Below are positions 62,506 through 64,000 of a DNA stretch of 64,000 bases, in pieces. The translations under genes and the position numbers were made by a program. This stretch comes from an uncultured Eubacteriales bacterium. GTDB taxonomy: Bacteria; Bacillota; Clostridia; Oscillospirales; CAG-272. The stretch lies in assembly GCA_902491535.1 (NCBI GenBank), contig CABUHS010000012.1, forward strand, positions 5,464-69,463. The letters are read 5' to 3'. Numbering within the stretch: position 1 is the stretch's first letter; each line of letters begins with the position of its first letter. The notes beneath the pieces were generated by a model. The model was not told the DNA's origin. It saw only the letters and a list, made by a program, of their open reading frames with translations, and ran no database searches.

Positions 62506-63228
62506 ATGATATCAATAAATGCAAAAGATCTGAGCTACAAAGATCTTAACAGAAAAATACAGGATTCGTCCGGCGAAATAGAACTCACCGATGTTATCGG
62601 ACAGCGATTTATCGGCGCAGGCCTTTCAGATAAAAAAATAACAATAAACGGTATACCCGGTAATGCACTCGGAGCATATCTTAACGGAGCTGAAATCACA
62701 GTAAACGGAAATGCACAGGATGCAGTAGGCGATACAATGAACGAAGGTTGCATTACTGTTCACGGAAATATCGGAGATGCCGCCGGTTATGCAATGCGCG
62801 GAGGCAGAATATTTGTAAAAGGCGACGCCGGATACCGTGCCGGTATACATATGAAAGCATATAAGGAGAAATCCCCCGTACTTGTTATCGGCGGAAAAGC
62901 CGGAAGCTTTCTCGGAGAGTATCAGGCAGGCGGATCGATAATCGTTCTCGGAATCGGAGTTGGAAATTCTCCGATCGTAAGCAATTTCCCATGCACTGGA
63001 ATGCACGGAGGAAAAATGTTTCTGAGATCAAGCTGCGATAACATTCACTTTCCGCATCAGGTAAGTGCGTCTTCAGCATCAGCAGACGATATCGCCATGA
63101 TCCGGGAACATGTAGAAAAATTCTGTGCTTTGTTCGGATATAATCCCGAAGAGATTCTGGGTAGTCCTTTTACAGTAGTAACTCCGGACAGTAAAAATCC
63201 TTACAAGCAAATGTACGTAGATAATTAA
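62506..63228 (+). CDS. Glutamate synthase GXGXG-domain subunit
   Basis: The 240-residue protein corresponds to the C-terminal beta-helix domain of GltB and to related FwdC/FmdC domains. Repeats with G-x-x-G-x-x-x-x-x-G spacing run through residues ~40-160 (GNALGAYLNGAEITVNG, GDTMNEGCITVHGNIGDAAG, MRGGRIFVKGDAGYRAG). It holds the structural role of joining glutaminase and synthase parts. The gene begins about 100 bases after the synthase gene with a weak ribosome site (AAAGG-CGTGGTATAAT). It is the third gene of the operon and is intact. Confidence 0.9.
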   Translation: MISINAKDLSYKDLNRKIQDSSGEIELTDVIGQRFIGAGLSDKKITINGIPGNALGAYLNGAEITVNGNAQDAVGDTMNEGCITVHGNIGDAAGYAMRGGRIFVKGDAGYRAGIHMKAYKEKSPVLVIGGKAGSFLGEYQAGGSIIVLGIGVGNSPIVSNFPCTGMHGGKMFLRSSCDNIHFPHQVSASSASADDIAMIREHVEKFCALFGYNPEEILGSPFTVVTPDSKNPYKQMYVDN

Positions 63229-63253
63229 ATTTTATAAAGAAAGCAGGCTGCAT

Positions 63254-64000
63254 ATGAAGTATTCCGCGAAAGAGGTAATACAGTACGTCGAAGAAGAGGA
63301 CGTAAAATTTATACGACTTGCCTTTTGCGATGTCCGAGGCAGGCAAAAAAATATTTCAATAATGCCGTACGAACTGCAGAGGGCGTTTGACAGCGGGATC
63401 GCTTTTGACGCGTCTGCAATAGAAGGTTTCGGCGATGAGGTTCATTCAGATCTATTCCTACGTCCCGATCCCTCAACGCTTACCGTTCTTCCGTGGCGTC
63501 CCGATCATGGAAGAGTCATCAGAATGTTCTGCTCTGTTCATAAACCTGACGGCAGTATTTTCGAAAATGATGTAAGAAGCATACTTATAAATGCGATAAA
63601 TACCGCCGAAGGCAAAGGATATCATTTCGATTTCGGAACAGAAATGGAATTTTATCTTTTCAAGCTCGACGAAAACGGAGAGCCGACGAAAGTACCTTAT
63701 GACAATGCAGGCTATTTCGATATTGCGCCGGAAGATAAAGGCGAAAATGTGCGGCGCGAAATATGTCTTACGCTCGAACAAATGGGTATATTCCCCGAAA
63801 CATCACATCATGAGGAAGGTCCCGGACAAAATGAGATAGATTTCAGGTACTCAGATCCTTTGACTGCCGCAGACAATGCCGTTACATTCCTGTCAGTAGT
63901 AAGAACGGTGGCGGCAAGAAACGGTCTTTATGCCGATTTCTCTCCAAAGCCGATTAAAGATAAACCCGGAAACGGATTTCATATCAACATATCAGTAAAA
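63254..64000 (+). CDS. glnA: Glutamine synthetase type I, N-terminal part (cut by window end)
   Basis: The 249 visible codons show a GSI: KEVIQYVEEEDVKFIRLAF and the N-terminal beta-grasp with CDVRGRQKNISI, FDASAIEGFGDEVHSDLFL and DPSTLTVLPW. The catalytic start follows with YHFDFGTEMEFYLFKL (metal-ligand Glu), GYFDIAPEDKGENVRREIC and HHEEGPGQNEIDFRY. The end reads NGFHINIS near the glutamate-binding segment. ATG 63254 lies 25 bases after the GXGXG gene, so glutamate synthase and GS are co-transcribed. It is separate from and unrelated in type to glnN. The remaining ~190 residues lie outside. Confidence 0.95.
   Translation, partial: MKYSAKEVIQYVEEEDVKFIRLAFCDVRGRQKNISIMPYELQRAFDSGIAFDASAIEGFGDEVHSDLFLRPDPSTLTVLPWRPDHGRVIRMFCSVHKPDGSIFENDVRSILINAINTAEGKGYHFDFGTEMEFYLFKLDENGEPTKVPYDNAGYFDIAPEDKGENVRREICLTLEQMGIFPETSHHEEGPGQNEIDFRYSDPLTAADNAVTFLSVVRTVAARNGLYADFSPKPIKDKPGNGFHINISVK

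Noticed and set aside
1..64000. CRISPR arrays, prophage or conjugative element
   Set aside because: No regularly spaced repeats, cas, capsid, integrase, relaxase or transposase genes were seen in reading the window.

Overview
The window reads as a chromosomal segment of a spore-forming, anaerobic Firmicute of the class Clostridia. The signs are an uninterrupted sigK-like sporulation sigma factor, an SpoVB-type membrane protein, a bacterial type A RNase P RNA, a T-box leader, GlgC plus GlgD, reverse rubrerythrin with PerR, formate-THF ligase and a three-subunit glutamate synthase. I see no phage, IS element, integrase or CRISPR array. Sigma-A promoters are easy to find and nearly all have a 17-base spacer.

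Region by region. 1-5.8 kb (+): the end of a membrane-anchored protein, sigK, an SpoU/TrmH methyltransferase, a PRK06851-type ATPase and a B12-binding radical SAM protein. 5.8-14.9 kb (-): a methionine gamma-lyase-like PLP enzyme, murD, rnpB, pncB, a group with a DUF3048 lipoprotein and two tandem SGNH hydrolases, and tmcAL. 15-17.1 kb (+): ackA and a sugar isomerase-like TIM barrel. 17.2-18.0 kb: an AT-rich GNAT gene behind a long structured leader with a short leader ORF, probably acquired. 18.0-19.6 kb (-): ferritin, reverse rubrerythrin and a PerR-type Fur regulator, an oxygen-defence group. 19.8-30.2 kb (-): a glycogen operon, glgB-glgC-glgD-glgA-glgP-GH13. 30.4-31.8 kb (-): gdhA. 32.0-37.9 kb (+): spoVB-like gene, then fhs-tsaE-tsaB-rpiB-SGNH hydrolase. 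38.0-43.3 kb (-): GH65-like enzyme, small membrane protein, an unexplained structured non-coding stretch, tRNA-Trp, and KtrA/KtrB potassium uptake. 43.4-49.2 kb (-): a heptad-repeat envelope protein, an MMPL transporter, a DUF308 protein and a TetR regulator.

49.3-64 kb is a nitrogen block built around glutamine. Leftward lie glnN (GSIII), a T-box (AAC, Asn) and asnB, then pyrG-carA-carB; all but glnN spend the glutamine amide. Rightward from the same intergenic region lies the glutamate synthase operon (glutaminase, FMN/Fe-S synthase, GXGXG subunit) followed by a type I glutamine synthetase that runs off the window. Both divergent promoters have the best sigma-A boxes here, and each is followed at once by a long terminator-like hairpin sharing the motif GCAAAGGCGT.

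The most unusual feature is inside the glutamate synthase catalytic gene. A 49-base insertion at 61712-61760 breaks its reading frame. Removing exactly those bases restores a clean family sequence, and the inserted bases read on the opposite strand as a piece resembling a DNA topoisomerase I zinc finger. No computation was run; family names come from recognising motifs, and coordinates of short sites were counted by hand.
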